Source of the DNA: Aquipseudomonas alcaligenes
Lineage (GTDB): Bacteria > Pseudomonadota > Gammaproteobacteria > Pseudomonadales > Pseudomonadaceae
Direction: 5' to 3'
NCBI RefSeq assembly: GCF_003205495.1
Contig: NZ_QJRX01000003.1
Location: 124,001 to 188,000 of the forward strand
DNA length: 64,000 nt
A model generated the notes under the pieces. That model was given only the letters and a program-made list of their open reading frames with translations. It was not told the DNA's origin and did not search any database. Below are positions 8,147 to 17,142 of this stretch, in pieces. Both the position numbers and the translations under genes were made by a program. Positions within the stretch are counted from its first letter, which is position 1, and the number at the start of each line of letters is the position of its first letter.

Positions 8147-8803
8147 GTGCGCCTGAACGCCGACTTCGCCCTGCCCGTGGTGATCCGCCCGGGCGATGTG
8201 CCCTGGGTAGCCTCGCCGCTGGCCGGGGTGGAACGGCAGATGCTCGACCGCATCGGCGAGGAGCTGGCGCGGGCCACCTCCATCGTGCGCTACGCGCCGG
8301 GCTCGCACTTCAGCGCGCACGGGCATCCGGGCGGTGAGGAGTTTCTGGTGCTGGACGGAGTGTTCTCCGACGAGCGCGGCGACTACCCGGCCGGCACCTA
8401 CGTGCGCAATCCCATCGGCAGCCGCCACGCGCCGTTCAGCCGCGAGGGCTGCACGATTTTCGTCAAGCTGATGCAGTTCGATGCGGCCGACCGCGCCGAG
8501 GTGGTAATCGACAGCCATCGTGCCGAGTGGACGCCGGGGGCGCTATCCGGGCAGCGCGAGCTGGCCCTGCACGCGTTCGCCGGCGAGCAGGTGCGCCTGC
8601 TGCGCTGGGCGCCCGGCACCGCGCAAGCGCCGCAGGGCTATCCCGGTGGCGCCGAGTTTCTCGTGCTCGAAGGCAGCCTGCAGGACGAGCGCGGGGAGTA
8701 TCCGGCCGGCAGCTGGCTGCGCTACCCGGCGCAGTTCAGTCACCGCCCGGGCAGCGCCGAGGGCTGCCTGCTGTGGTGCAAGACCGGGCACCTTGCGCCC
8801 TAG
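8147..8803 (+). CDS. Two-repeat ChrR-like cupin protein
   Basis: 218 residues from a GTG at 8147, seven bases after the gloA stop; no ATG fits. Two tandem cupin modules are seen. The first keeps metal-type residues (FSAHGHPGGEEFLVLDGVF and a later SRHAP). The second (QGYPGGAEFLVLEGSL) has lost the first His pair. The layout matches the cupin half of ChrR-type anti-sigma proteins, but the N-terminal zinc anti-sigma domain is absent, so it is more likely an enzyme or sensor. Its end overlaps the convergent OYE gene by 4 bases. Confidence 0.75.
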   Translation: MRLNADFALPVVIRPGDVPWVASPLAGVERQMLDRIGEELARATSIVRYAPGSHFSAHGHPGGEEFLVLDGVFSDERGDYPAGTYVRNPIGSRHAPFSREGCTIFVKLMQFDAADRAEVVIDSHRAEWTPGALSGQRELALHAFAGEQVRLLRWAPGTAQAPQGYPGGAEFLVLEGSLQDERGEYPAGSWLRYPAQFSHRPGSAEGCLLWCKTGHLAP

Positions 8804-10026
8804 GCGCTGGCCATCAGGCGCCTGTACTGACGGGCGCGGCGGGCGGTCTTCAGCTGCTCGGCGAGCAGCGCGCGCAGCGGCGATACGCCGGGGTTGGGGC
8901 GCCGGCCCTGGCTGAGGCGGCGCAGCTGGTACTTCACCGCCGCCATGTAGGCCAGCGAGGCCAGCGCCTTGCGCTTCCAGCGGATCGGCGGCAGTTCGGC
9001 CGTGCTGTCCTGCCCGGCCTGCCACTGGCGCGGCAGGGCCGGTTCGATGGCCAGCGCGGTGGCGATGCCGGCCATGGCCAGGCCGCTGTCCAGCACCTGC
9101 TGCACCACCGGCAGGCGGCGGATGCCGCCAGTGACCATCACCGGCATGCGTGCCACCTGGGCGATCTCACGGGCGAATTCGAGGAAGTAGGCCTCGCGTG
9201 CCAGGGTGCGGCCGTCGCGGGCATCGCCCTGCATCGCCGGCGCCTCGTAGCTGCCGCCGGACAGCTCGACCAGGTCGACGTCCAGTTCATTGAGCATCTG
9301 CACCACGCGCTTGGCATCGCTGGCATCGAAGCCGCCGCGTTGAAAGTCCGCCGAGTTCAGCTTGACCGCCACGCAGAAGCCCGGCGCCACCTGCGCGCGC
9401 ACCGCCTTGACCACCTCCAGCAACAGGCGCGCGCGGTTCTCGATGGGGCCGCCCCAGCTGTCCGTGCGCTGGTTGCTCAGCGGCGAGAGGAACTGGCTGA
9501 GCAGGTAGCCGTGCGCGGCGTGGATCTGCACGCCGGTGAAGCCGGCCTGCTCGGCCAGTGCGGCGCTGCGGGCGAAGCGCTGGATCAGCTCGCCTATTTC
9601 CTCGTCGCTCAGCGGCCGTGGCAGCGGGAACATCTTGGAGAAGCTGCCCAGTTCCAGGGCCACGGCCGAGGGCGCCACGGTCGGCTGGCCGAGGTTGGCC
9701 TGCATCTGCCGGCCGGGGTGGTTGAGCTGCATCCAGAACTGCGCGCCCCGGGCGCGGCCGATGCGCGCCCAGTCGCGGAAGCGCTGCAGCAGGCGGTCGT
9801 CCTCCAGCACCACGCCGCCGGGGCCGGTCATGGCGCGGCGGTCGATCATCACGTTGCCGGTCAGCAGCAGGCCGGCGCCACCCTCGGCCCAGGCCTGGTA
9901 CAGGCGCAGCAGTTCGGCCGAGGGGCCCTGGTCGAGGGCGGCGAGGTTTTCCTCCATCGCCGCCTTGGCGATGCGGTTGGGAATCTGGGTGCCGTTGGGC
10001 AGTAGCAGGGGCTGGAAGGCGTTCAT
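8800..10026 (-). CDS. Old-yellow-enzyme family NADH:flavin oxidoreductase
   Basis: 408 residues forming a single TIM-barrel FMN domain: NRIAKAAMEE at the N-terminus, the HPGRQM and HAAHGYLLSQFLSP active-site segments, and GGIRRLPVVQQVLD in the phosphate-binding region. It lacks the C-terminal Fe-S/FAD domains of 2,4-dienoyl-CoA reductases. Family members reduce activated alkenes such as enals and quinones. It diverges from a MerR gene and is preceded by a MerR-type promoter, so expression is probably switched on by electrophiles or redox stress. Confidence 0.88.
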   Translation of the reverse strand: MNAFQPLLLPNGTQIPNRIAKAAMEENLAALDQGPSAELLRLYQAWAEGGAGLLLTGNVMIDRRAMTGPGGVVLEDDRLLQRFRDWARIGRARGAQFWMQLNHPGRQMQANLGQPTVAPSAVALELGSFSKMFPLPRPLSDEEIGELIQRFARSAALAEQAGFTGVQIHAAHGYLLSQFLSPLSNQRTDSWGGPIENRARLLLEVVKAVRAQVAPGFCVAVKLNSADFQRGGFDASDAKRVVQMLNELDVDLVELSGGSYEAPAMQGDARDGRTLAREAYFLEFAREIAQVARMPVMVTGGIRRLPVVQQVLDSGLAMAGIATALAIEPALPRQWQAGQDSTAELPPIRWKRKALASLAYMAAVKYQLRRLSQGRRPNPGVSPLRALLAEQLKTARRARQYRRLMASA

Positions 10027-10054
10027 GGATGGCTCCGCGGTGGCGTGTGCGGCA

Positions 10055-10085
10055 AGACTAAGGTTAAAGTCAACTTCAAGGTCAA
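10055..10085 (-). promoter_or_regulatory. MerR-type promoter with 19-bp spacer driving the OYE gene
   Basis: On the minus strand TTGACC (10085-10080) and TAGTCT (10060-10055) are separated by exactly 19 bases. The spacer contains an imperfect palindrome (CTTGAAGTTGACTTTAACCT). An over-long spacer with an internal palindrome is the hallmark of promoters twisted into activity by MerR-family proteins. It lies between the OYE gene and its divergent MerR gene. Confidence 0.8.
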
Positions 10086-10103
10086 TAGCCCGGAGGCATC
10101 GGC

Positions 10104-10520
10104 ATGAAAATCGGCGAACTGGCCAGGCGCACCGGCCTCGCGCCCTCGCGCATCCGCTTCTACGAGGCCAGCGGGCTGATCGCCGCGCAGCGCCAGAGCA
10201 ACGGCTATCGCGACTACCCAGTGGAGGCCGAGCAGACCCTGGCGGTGATCGCCTGCGCCCAGCAGTCGGGCTTCAGCCTGGACGAAATCCGCCGCCTGCT
10301 GCCCGACCCGGTGGCCAAGAGCTGGCCGCACGACGAGCTGCTGGCCGCGCTCAGGGCCAAGGTCGGCGAGATCGAGGCGATGCAGGCGCGCCTGGCGCAG
10401 AACCGCGCGCAACTGCTGGCGACCATCGCCGAGATCGAGAACAAGCCGGCGGGCATGCAGTGCGCGGAGAACGCCGAGCGCATGCTGGCCAGCCTGCGCC
10501 AGCGCCGCCAGGCCGAGTGA
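10104..10520 (+). CDS. MerR-family transcriptional regulator
   Basis: 138 residues. The winged HTH MKIGELARRTGLAPSRIRFYE is followed by SGLIAAQRQSNGYRDY, then a coiled-coil dimerisation helix and a short C-terminus with one cysteine (GMQCAEN). It is divergent from the OYE gene with a 19-bp-spacer promoter between them, so it most likely activates that gene. It lacks the cysteine clusters of SoxR or of metal sensors, so a small electrophile or redox signal is the more likely ligand. Confidence 0.88.
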   Translation: MKIGELARRTGLAPSRIRFYEASGLIAAQRQSNGYRDYPVEAEQTLAVIACAQQSGFSLDEIRRLLPDPVAKSWPHDELLAALRAKVGEIEAMQARLAQNRAQLLATIAEIENKPAGMQCAENAERMLASLRQRRQAE

Positions 10521-10523
10521 CGG

Positions 10524-10540
10524 GGCGGGATTTCCCCGCC
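10524..10540 (+). terminator. Weak hairpin after the MerR gene
   Basis: GGCGGG (10524-10529) and CCCGCC (10535-10540) can pair immediately after the MerR stop. There is no U-run, so termination is doubtful. Confidence 0.3.
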
Positions 10541-10612
10541 GCGGCGAATTGGTCATGATGCGCGCCCCGGCGGCTGGCGCCGGGCTCCGTCCCTCTTCCC
10601 GAGTGTCCGCGC

Positions 10613-11053
10613 GTGCTGGAGCTGTCCGCCTATCCCGCCCTGTTTCTCGCCGCCTTCGCCGCGGCCACCCTGCTGCCGGCGCAGTCCGAGGCGCTGCTGG
10701 TCGGGCTGCTGCTGGGCGGGCAGCACTCGCCCTGGCTCCTGCTGCTGGTGGCCAGCGCCGGTAACGTGCTGGGCTCGCTGCTGAACTGGTGGCTGGGCGG
10801 CTGTGTCGAGCGTTTCCGCCAGCGCCGCTGGTTCCCGGTCAGCGCCAGGCGCCTGGAGCAGGCCCGCCAGTTCTACCGGCGCTATGGCCGCTGGTCGTTG
10901 CTGCTGAGCTGGGTGCCGGTTATCGGCGACCCGCTGACGGTGGTGGCCGGGGTGATGCGCGAGCCCTGGTGGAGCTTCCTGGCCATCGTCACCCTGGCCA
11001 AGGCCGGACGCTACCTGGCCCTATTGCTGGCCACCCTCGGTTATCTCGGCTGA
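10613..11053 (+). CDS. YqaA/DedA-like small inner-membrane protein (VTT domain)
   Basis: 146 residues from a GTG at 10613. Several hydrophobic segments and the conserved pieces FAAATLLPAQSEALL, SAGNVLGSLLNWWLG and SWVPVIGDPLTVVAG match the YqaA branch of the SNARE-associated/VTT family. The re-entrant loop glycine-proline motif is visible. DedA-superfamily proteins include lipid scramblases and proton-linked transporters; the YqaA branch itself has no settled function. It stands alone between the MerR gene and a lipoprotein gene. Confidence 0.85.
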   Translation: MLELSAYPALFLAAFAAATLLPAQSEALLVGLLLGGQHSPWLLLLVASAGNVLGSLLNWWLGGCVERFRQRRWFPVSARRLEQARQFYRRYGRWSLLLSWVPVIGDPLTVVAGVMREPWWSFLAIVTLAKAGRYLALLLATLGYLG

Positions 11054-11198
11054 GGGCCGGGCCTAGCGGAACCTACCGGAACCTATACTTCTCGCTACCG
11101 GCGAGAGGGTGGCCGGGCATGTCGCCGGCAGGGGCCGGCCAGCAGCGGGTGCTGCGGCAGGACGGCGGCCTTGGCGGGGCGTGGGACGGGTGGGCAGC

Positions 11199-12155
11199 AT
11201 GTGCGGAGCCCGGAGTGTGGTCTATGCGCGGGGCCTGGTGCTGGCCGGGCTGGTGTTGCTGGCCGGCTGCGCCAGCGCGCCGGTGCAGGTGTCTGGCGAA
11301 ACCTGGCGCCGGCTCGACCAGGACATAGCCGCCGCCTCGCGGGCGGCCGAGGAGCAGTCCCGCGCCTATGCGGTGACGGCCATGGGGCGCTGGCTGCAGC
11401 TGGTGCAGCGGCAGACCGACGAAACCTTCATTCCCTGGTTCTCCGGCTACTGGACCCAGCAGTGGCTGGGCCTGCGGGTGTCCTGGTACCGGCTCGGCGG
11501 CGACGAGGTGCAGCGCCTGGCCGCCTACCTGCAGGAGGAGTATCGCGCGCAGGTGCTGGAGCCGGTGGCCGAGGACATCTCGCCCGAGCGCATCCAGCGC
11601 GGCGCCATGCGCATCTACGTGCGCCAGCTGGACATGCGCCTGCAGGCGCTGCCGGCCCGCCACGAGATACCCCAGGAGCAGTTCGACGCACGCCTGGAGG
11701 CCCTGCCGGTTCTGCCTGGGGCCTCGCTGCGGCAATTGCTGCGCGCCGATCCCCTGGAGCGTCTGCCGGCCTATGCGGCGCTGCTCGAACGGGTGCGTGT
11801 CGGCCCCGGTGGCGACTGGTCGAGCGACCCCGGCATCTCCCTGGTGGCCCAGCGCACCAGCGAGCGCCTGGTCGAGGAGATGACCACCAGCGGCGCCGCC
11901 AGTGCGCTCTCGGCCATGCTCGGGCGGGCCGCCGGCTCGGCATTGTCGCTGGGGGTGACGTTGTTCACCGCCATGGCCCGCGCCAGAGAACGGCCCCAGG
12001 CTGAGGCGCAGCTGCGCCTCAGCCTGCAGGCGACGCTGGAGCAGGAGGCCCAGGCCCTGCTGCGCAGCCCGCAGCACGGCGTGCTGGCCGGGGTGCTGGA
12101 ACTGTCCGGGCAGGTCGAGCGCGGACTGGCGCAGCCGTTCAGTTACCGTCCCTGA
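11199..12155 (+). CDS. Conserved lipoprotein of unknown function
   Basis: 318 residues taken from the ATG at 11199; an upstream in-frame ATG at 11109 would add a 30-residue Gly/Arg-rich piece before the signal peptide and is unlikely. The signal peptide ends in a lipobox (LLAGC, Cys24). The mature part is largely helical with an Ala/Gly-rich hydrophobic stretch near residues 240-270 (GAASALSAMLGRAAGSALSL) that could insert in a membrane. No domain recognised. Stands alone on the plus strand. Confidence 0.6.
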   Translation: MCGARSVVYARGLVLAGLVLLAGCASAPVQVSGETWRRLDQDIAAASRAAEEQSRAYAVTAMGRWLQLVQRQTDETFIPWFSGYWTQQWLGLRVSWYRLGGDEVQRLAAYLQEEYRAQVLEPVAEDISPERIQRGAMRIYVRQLDMRLQALPARHEIPQEQFDARLEALPVLPGASLRQLLRADPLERLPAYAALLERVRVGPGGDWSSDPGISLVAQRTSERLVEEMTTSGAASALSAMLGRAAGSALSLGVTLFTAMARARERPQAEAQLRLSLQATLEQEAQALLRSPQHGVLAGVLELSGQVERGLAQPFSYRP

Positions 12156-12239
12156 GTCCGATTGTTTAGTGCTGGCCTAACTGAAAGTGCAAAGAATCCG
12201 ATTTAACCCCACTTCGCCGCCGTGCGAGGCTGCGGAATC

Positions 12240-12362
12240 ATGAATCGCAGCATGATCCTCTCCGCGCTGCACGCCTGGTCGGCGTGCGCCTATCCCGTGC
12301 TGGCCTTCTGGGCCCTCTGGCACTGCCGCCATGCGCGGCCCCCGGACGCCCTGGCCGCTTGA
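12240..12362 (+). CDS. Possible 40-residue membrane micropeptide
   Basis: A 40-codon frame from the ATG at 12240 encodes one hydrophobic, Trp/Ala-rich segment (SACAYPVLAFWALWHC) that could span a membrane. A GAGG lies 10 bases upstream. It occupies the 290-base gap before the PuuB-like gene, which otherwise shows nothing recognisable. It may be only a chance frame in high-GC DNA. Confidence 0.28.
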   Translation: MNRSMILSALHAWSACAYPVLAFWALWHCRHARPPDALAA

Positions 12363-12446
12363 CCCCGGCCGCCGCAGCAGGCAGCGGCGAACCCCGAACA
12401 GAACAAGAACCGCCGGCACAGCTCGCCGGCTGCAGAGGAAAACCGC

Positions 12447-13760
12447 ATGAACGCCGCCATCCAGCCCGTGATCCCCGCCGCCGAGCGGGCCAAGTCCTAC
12501 TACAGCGCCACGCTCAACGAGGAAACCAACTACCCGACCCTGCAGGGCCAGGTCAGCGTCGACGTCGCCATCATCGGCGGCGGCTTCACCGGCGTGGCTA
12601 CCGCCGTGGAACTGGCCGAGCGCGGGCTCAAGGTGGCCATCGTCGAGACCCACAAGATCGGCTGGGGCGCCACCGGGCGCAACGGTGGGCAGGTCACCGG
12701 CAGCCTGTCGGGCGACGCGGCCATGCGCAAGCAGATGCGCAACAGCCTGGGCGAGGAGGTCGACGACTTCATCTGGCACCTGCGCTGGCGCGGCCACGAG
12801 ATCATCAAGAACCGGGTGCAGAAGTACGGCATCCAGTGCGACCTGAAGCACGGCCACCTGCACGCGGCGATGAAGCCCTCGCACATGGACGAGCTGCACG
12901 CCTCCTACGCCGAGGCCGTGGAACGCGGCATGGGCGACGAGGTGACCCTGCTCGACGCCGCCGGCGTGCGCGAGCACCTGGCCAGCGACCTGTACCTGGG
13001 CGCGATCAAGAACACCCGCAACATGCACCTGCACCCGCTGAACCTGTGCATCGGCGAGGCCAAGGCCGCCGAGAGCCTGGGCGCGCTGATCTTCGAGCAT
13101 TCCGAGGTGCTCGACATCGTCCAGGGCGCCAAGCCGGCGGTGGTCACCGCCCAGGGCCGTATCGACGCCAAGCAGATCCTCCTGGCCGGCGACGTCTACC
13201 ACAAGCTGGCGCGCAAGCAGCTCAAGGGCATGATCTTCCCGGCCATGGGCGGCATCGTCACCACCGCGCCGCTGGGCGAGCTGGCCAAGGAGCTCAACCC
13301 GCAGAGCCTGGCGGTGTACGACTGCCGCTTCGTGCTCGACTACTACCGCATGACCGCCGACGGCCGCCTGCTGTTCGGCGGCGGCGCCAACTACTCCGGC
13401 CGCGACTCGCGCGACATCGCCGGCGAGCTGCGCCCGTGCATCGAGCGCACCTTCCCGCAGCTCAAGGGCGTGCAGATCGACTTCCAGTGGAGCTGCGCCA
13501 TGGGCATCGTGATGAACCGCATCCCGCAGCTGGGCAAGCTGTCGCAGAACGTCTGGTACTGCCAGGGCTACTCCGGCCACGGCATCGCCACCACCCACAT
13601 CATGGGCGAGATCATGGCCAACGCCATGACCGGCACCCTCGGCCACTACGACACCTTCGCCGCCTGCAAGCACATCAAGGTGCCGATGGGCGATGTGTTC
13701 GGCAACCCGATGCTGGCCGCCGGCATGTGGTACTACCAGATGCTGGAAAAGCTGCGCTGA
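12447..13760 (+). CDS. puuB: FAD-dependent amine oxidoreductase, PuuB (gamma-glutamylputrescine oxidase)-like
   Basis: 437 residues of the DAO/glycine-oxidase fold. The FAD motif VAIIGGGFTGVATAVELAERG lies near residues 37-57, then GWGATGRNGGQ, with the C-terminal YSGHGIATTHIMGEI closing the flavin site. The overall pattern fits the PuuB group, which oxidises gamma-glutamyl-putrescine in polyamine catabolism. Pseudomonas carries several paralogues and no other puu gene is adjacent, so the substrate could be another primary amine. Monocistronic. Confidence 0.78.
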   Translation: MNAAIQPVIPAAERAKSYYSATLNEETNYPTLQGQVSVDVAIIGGGFTGVATAVELAERGLKVAIVETHKIGWGATGRNGGQVTGSLSGDAAMRKQMRNSLGEEVDDFIWHLRWRGHEIIKNRVQKYGIQCDLKHGHLHAAMKPSHMDELHASYAEAVERGMGDEVTLLDAAGVREHLASDLYLGAIKNTRNMHLHPLNLCIGEAKAAESLGALIFEHSEVLDIVQGAKPAVVTAQGRIDAKQILLAGDVYHKLARKQLKGMIFPAMGGIVTTAPLGELAKELNPQSLAVYDCRFVLDYYRMTADGRLLFGGGANYSGRDSRDIAGELRPCIERTFPQLKGVQIDFQWSCAMGIVMNRIPQLGKLSQNVWYCQGYSGHGIATTHIMGEIMANAMTGTLGHYDTFAACKHIKVPMGDVFGNPMLAAGMWYYQMLEKLR

Positions 13761-13931
13761 GAGCCTGACAGAGGGCTGCTGCGCGCCGGCCTGCGACGTT
13801 GACAGCAGGCCGGGACGCGGCGCCTCGGATGCTGATTTGCCCGCCGTAAAATCGCCCGCGACTCCGACCGCTCCGCGCCAGTTGGCGCGCGCGCCTGGCC
13901 CTGGCTCGCGAACCTTGGGGCAGATCCCGGG

Positions 13932-16445
13932 TCAGCCGGGCTGGGGTAGGCCGAGCAGGCCCTCGTCGCGCACCAGGGTGTCGAACTCGGCCGCCGGCAG
14001 CGGGCGGCCGAACAGGTAGCCCTGCACTTCCTGACAACCCATGGCGCGCAGCTGCTGCAGCTGCTCGCGGGTTTCCACGCCCTCGGCGAGGGTCAGCATG
14101 CCCAGGCCGTGGGCCATGCCGATGATGGCCTGGACGATGCGCTGGTCGCTGCCGCTGCGGTTGATGTCGCGGACGAAGGACTGGTCGATCTTCAGCTTGT
14201 GCACCTCCAGCCGCTTGAGGTAGCTGAGCGAGGAGTAGCCGGTACCGAAGTCGTCGATGGCCAGGCGCACGCCGAGCGCGCGCAGGCGCTGCACCACCTG
14301 CACCACGCTGTCCGGCTTGTGCATGGCCACGCTTTCGGTCAGCTCCAGTTCCAGGCAGTGGGCCGGCAGGCCGCTGTCGCGCAGCACGTCGTCGATCAGT
14401 TCGAACAGGCTGGGCGCGCGGAACTGCGCCATGGACAGGTTCACCGCCACGCTGGTGTGGGCCGGATAGCCCTGGTCCAGCCAGCGCTTCATCTGCGCCG
14501 CCGCCGTGCGCAGCACCCACTCGCCGATGGCCAGGATCTGCCCGCTGTGTTCGGCGATGGGGATGAACTCGGCCGGGCTGATCCAGCCCAGTTGCGGGTG
14601 CTGCCAGCGCAGCAGGGCCTCGGCGCCGACCAGGCGGCCGTCGGCGGACAGCTGCGGCTGGTAGTAGACCTGCAGCTCGCCGCGCGGCAGCGCCTCGCGC
14701 AGCGCATTCTCCAGTTGCAGGGTGCGCACGGCCTGGTTGTGCATGTCCGCGGTGAAGAAGGCGTACTGGTCGCGCCCCTCCTGCTTGGCCCGGTACATGG
14801 CGATTTCCGCGTGGCGGGCGAGGCTGTCCACCGTGCCGCCATCCTCGGGGAACATGGCGATGCCGATCGAGGCGCTCAGGCGCAGGTTGTGGCCGTGCAG
14901 CTGGCAGGGCGCGGCCAGCGCCGCCTGGATGCGCTCGGCCAGGTGCGCGGCCTGCTGGGCGTCGACATAGGGCAGCACCAGGAGGAATTCGTCGCCGCCC
15001 TGGCGCGACAGGGTGTCTTCCTCGCGCAGCAGCGCACGGATGCGCCGGGCGGCCTCGACCAGCACCGCATCGCCGACCGGGTGGCCGAGCAGGTCGTTGA
15101 TGTTCTTGAAGTGGTCCAGGTCCATGAACAGCACGGCCAGGGCCTGCTGGTTGTGCTGGCACAGGCCCAGCGCCTGCTCGATCAGCGAGGCGAACAGGGT
15201 GCGGTTGGGCAGGCCGGTGAGGGCGTCGAAGTGCGCCAGGTGCTCGATATGGCGCTGGTCGCGCAGGCGCTGGCTGATGTCGCGCACCAGCACCACGTAG
15301 CGATCGCTGTCACCCTTGCGCAGCACGGCAATGGACAGCTCGAAGCAGCGTCCCTGCTCGGCGCTGCCCAGCAGCAGCTGGCGGCCGTTGCTGAAGCCTT
15401 CGTGGCGCGCCTCGTCGAGCGCACGCTGGCAACTGGTGGCGGCCTCGGTGGGCAGCAGGTCGACCAGGCGCCGTCCCAGCGGCGAATGCTGTTCATCGAA
15501 CAGCGCACCCTGCTGCGGGGTGTGCACGCGCAGGCAGAGCCCCTGTTCGTCCAGCTCGAACAGCTGGTCGGGAATCGCCTCGACTATGGCCTGAGCCTCG
15601 CCGCGCGCCTCGTCGAGGGCGTGGTAGGGCGCGGAGATGGTCTCGACGAACATCACCCGGTACAGCACCAGGTAGGCCACTACCTTGTACAGGTGGCCGC
15701 CGAGGTTGTAGAGGTCGGTGACCGAGGAGTAACGGGTGAACAGCAGCTCGCTCATGATCATCGCCAGCAGAGCGGCGATCAGCAGCTTGGCGTCGATGTT
15801 GCCCGGATGCCGCAGGTTGCGCGCCAGCAGGACGATGCTGAGGGCGTGGATGGCGATCACGCCGTACTCGGCCACCACCTTGAACGGCGTCAGGCCCTGG
15901 CCCTCGATGAAGGTCTGCGGCACCCACTCGGGGCGCCAGAGGAAGATCAGGTGGGCCGGCAGCAGCAGCGCCAGCATGGCCAGCATGCTCGCCAGGCGCC
16001 AGCCATGGGTGGCACTGCTGTTGTCCTTGTCTGCCGGGCGCCAGGGCAGCCAGGCCACCAGTAGCAGCGCCAGCGCCGCCAGGTAGCGCGCCAGCAGCCA
16101 GAAGTCGATGGCCTTTTCCACCCCATTGGCGGTGATGAAGTCGGGCATGCCGCGGTACGACAGCATGTGCGAGAAGTCGGCGATGGCCACGCCGAGGAAG
16201 GCGCAGGACACCACCAGGATGTTGCGCTGGCGGTGCAGGCGGTAGGTGTTCCAGCCGACCGCGAAGATCAGCGCGGAGACCACGATGGACAGGGTCTCCA
16301 GCAACTGGTGCCAGGTCAGGAAGTGCTGGCTGGGCGGCACCCGCGCGCCACCCAGCTCGATCAGCAGCAGGCCGCCGAACAGGCCGGCGAGCAGCAGCAG
16401 GATCAGACGAGCAGGCGTGCGCGGTGGCGGATGGAGCTCGGTCAC
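13932..16445 (-). CDS. MASE3-GGDEF-EAL membrane c-di-GMP signalling protein
   Basis: 837 residues from a GTG at 16445 (AGGAAG eight bases upstream); an ATG at 16523 would add a non-hydrophobic tail. Seven or eight membrane helices (about 10-260, MASE3-like) lead to a PAS-like region (about 275-390). A GGDEF domain follows with an intact active site RQGGDEF and the inhibitory I-site REED five residues before it. The EAL domain has EALLRW, VNLSMAQF, DDFGTGYSSL and LKIDQSF. Both catalytic halves look intact, so it may make or degrade c-di-GMP depending on its membrane signal. Monocistronic. Confidence 0.9.
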   Translation of the reverse strand: MTELHPPPRTPARLILLLLAGLFGGLLLIELGGARVPPSQHFLTWHQLLETLSIVVSALIFAVGWNTYRLHRQRNILVVSCAFLGVAIADFSHMLSYRGMPDFITANGVEKAIDFWLLARYLAALALLLVAWLPWRPADKDNSSATHGWRLASMLAMLALLLPAHLIFLWRPEWVPQTFIEGQGLTPFKVVAEYGVIAIHALSIVLLARNLRHPGNIDAKLLIAALLAMIMSELLFTRYSSVTDLYNLGGHLYKVVAYLVLYRVMFVETISAPYHALDEARGEAQAIVEAIPDQLFELDEQGLCLRVHTPQQGALFDEQHSPLGRRLVDLLPTEAATSCQRALDEARHEGFSNGRQLLLGSAEQGRCFELSIAVLRKGDSDRYVVLVRDISQRLRDQRHIEHLAHFDALTGLPNRTLFASLIEQALGLCQHNQQALAVLFMDLDHFKNINDLLGHPVGDAVLVEAARRIRALLREEDTLSRQGGDEFLLVLPYVDAQQAAHLAERIQAALAAPCQLHGHNLRLSASIGIAMFPEDGGTVDSLARHAEIAMYRAKQEGRDQYAFFTADMHNQAVRTLQLENALREALPRGELQVYYQPQLSADGRLVGAEALLRWQHPQLGWISPAEFIPIAEHSGQILAIGEWVLRTAAAQMKRWLDQGYPAHTSVAVNLSMAQFRAPSLFELIDDVLRDSGLPAHCLELELTESVAMHKPDSVVQVVQRLRALGVRLAIDDFGTGYSSLSYLKRLEVHKLKIDQSFVRDINRSGSDQRIVQAIIGMAHGLGMLTLAEGVETREQLQQLRAMGCQEVQGYLFGRPLPAAEFDTLVRDEGLLGLPQPG

Positions 16446-16592
16446 AGGGTGCTTCCTAGTGGCAGGGCGGTCTGGCTGGACAGCATGCCGCACATTGAAG
16501 GGGCAGCGCTTGCCCCCAGTCAATTAGCCGGCAGTTCTAGACGGTCCTTCGCGCTATCCTGTGCAGCCTAGACCGAACCAGGAACCCGTCCC

Positions 16593-17126
16593 ATGAAAGC
16601 CCAGCTCCTCGAACTCATCACCCTGATCAGCTCCGGCTGCATGACCGACGAGGAGATCGCCCGCATCGCCGACGAGGCCGCCCAGGCCTACGCCGACCCG
16701 CAGGCCTTTCTCGCCGCCAACCCGGACATCAACTACGACGACGATTTCCCCATTCCGCTGGGCGAGTGGGTGGTGGTCGGCAGCCTGCCGGACACCGTGC
16801 TGTTCCAGGCCGACAGCTACGACCAGCTGCTACAGCAGATCATCGACTCCTTCGGCCCGAGCGTGACCTTCAACATCAAGCCCAAGCAACTGCTGAAGGT
16901 CGAGCCGCTGAAGGCGCTCAACCGCATCCAGGTGCAGCTCTCGGCGCTGTACAAGGAGAAGGGCGGCTACGTGCTGCTGGACTTCAGCGAGCCGCTGGAT
17001 GACGAGCTGCAATGCGTGCTCGTCTACACCAGCGACCTGCCGCGCTTGCTGGCGCTGGCGGTGGAAGTCGGCATCTACGCCGCGCCGGCCTACGAGGCGC
17101 TGAAGGCCGAGCTGGAGCAGGAGTAG
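16593..17126 (+). CDS. Conserved hypothetical protein
   Basis: 177 residues, acidic and cytosolic. It has a helical N-terminus (ITLISSGCMTDEEIARIADEA), a central WVVVGSLPDTVLFQADSYDQ strand region and a C-terminal YTSDLPRLLALAVEVGIYAA. No signal peptide, membrane segment or catalytic motif is visible. It is divergent from the MASE3-GGDEF-EAL gene and convergent with rhlG. I do not recognise the family. Confidence 0.65.
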   Translation: MKAQLLELITLISSGCMTDEEIARIADEAAQAYADPQAFLAANPDINYDDDFPIPLGEWVVVGSLPDTVLFQADSYDQLLQQIIDSFGPSVTFNIKPKQLLKVEPLKALNRIQVQLSALYKEKGGYVLLDFSEPLDDELQCVLVYTSDLPRLLALAVEVGIYAAPAYEALKAELEQE

Positions 17127-17142
17127 TCGCGCGGCAGCCTGT

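Noticed and set aside
11109..11198. N-terminal extension of the 11199 lipoprotein
   Set aside because: Thirty Gly/Arg/Ala-rich residues ahead of a good lipoprotein signal peptide would block export.
14109..16064. 651-codon plus-strand frame opposite the MASE3-GGDEF-EAL gene
   Set aside because: Shadow frame with the same low-complexity composition; the minus-strand protein has intact catalytic motifs.
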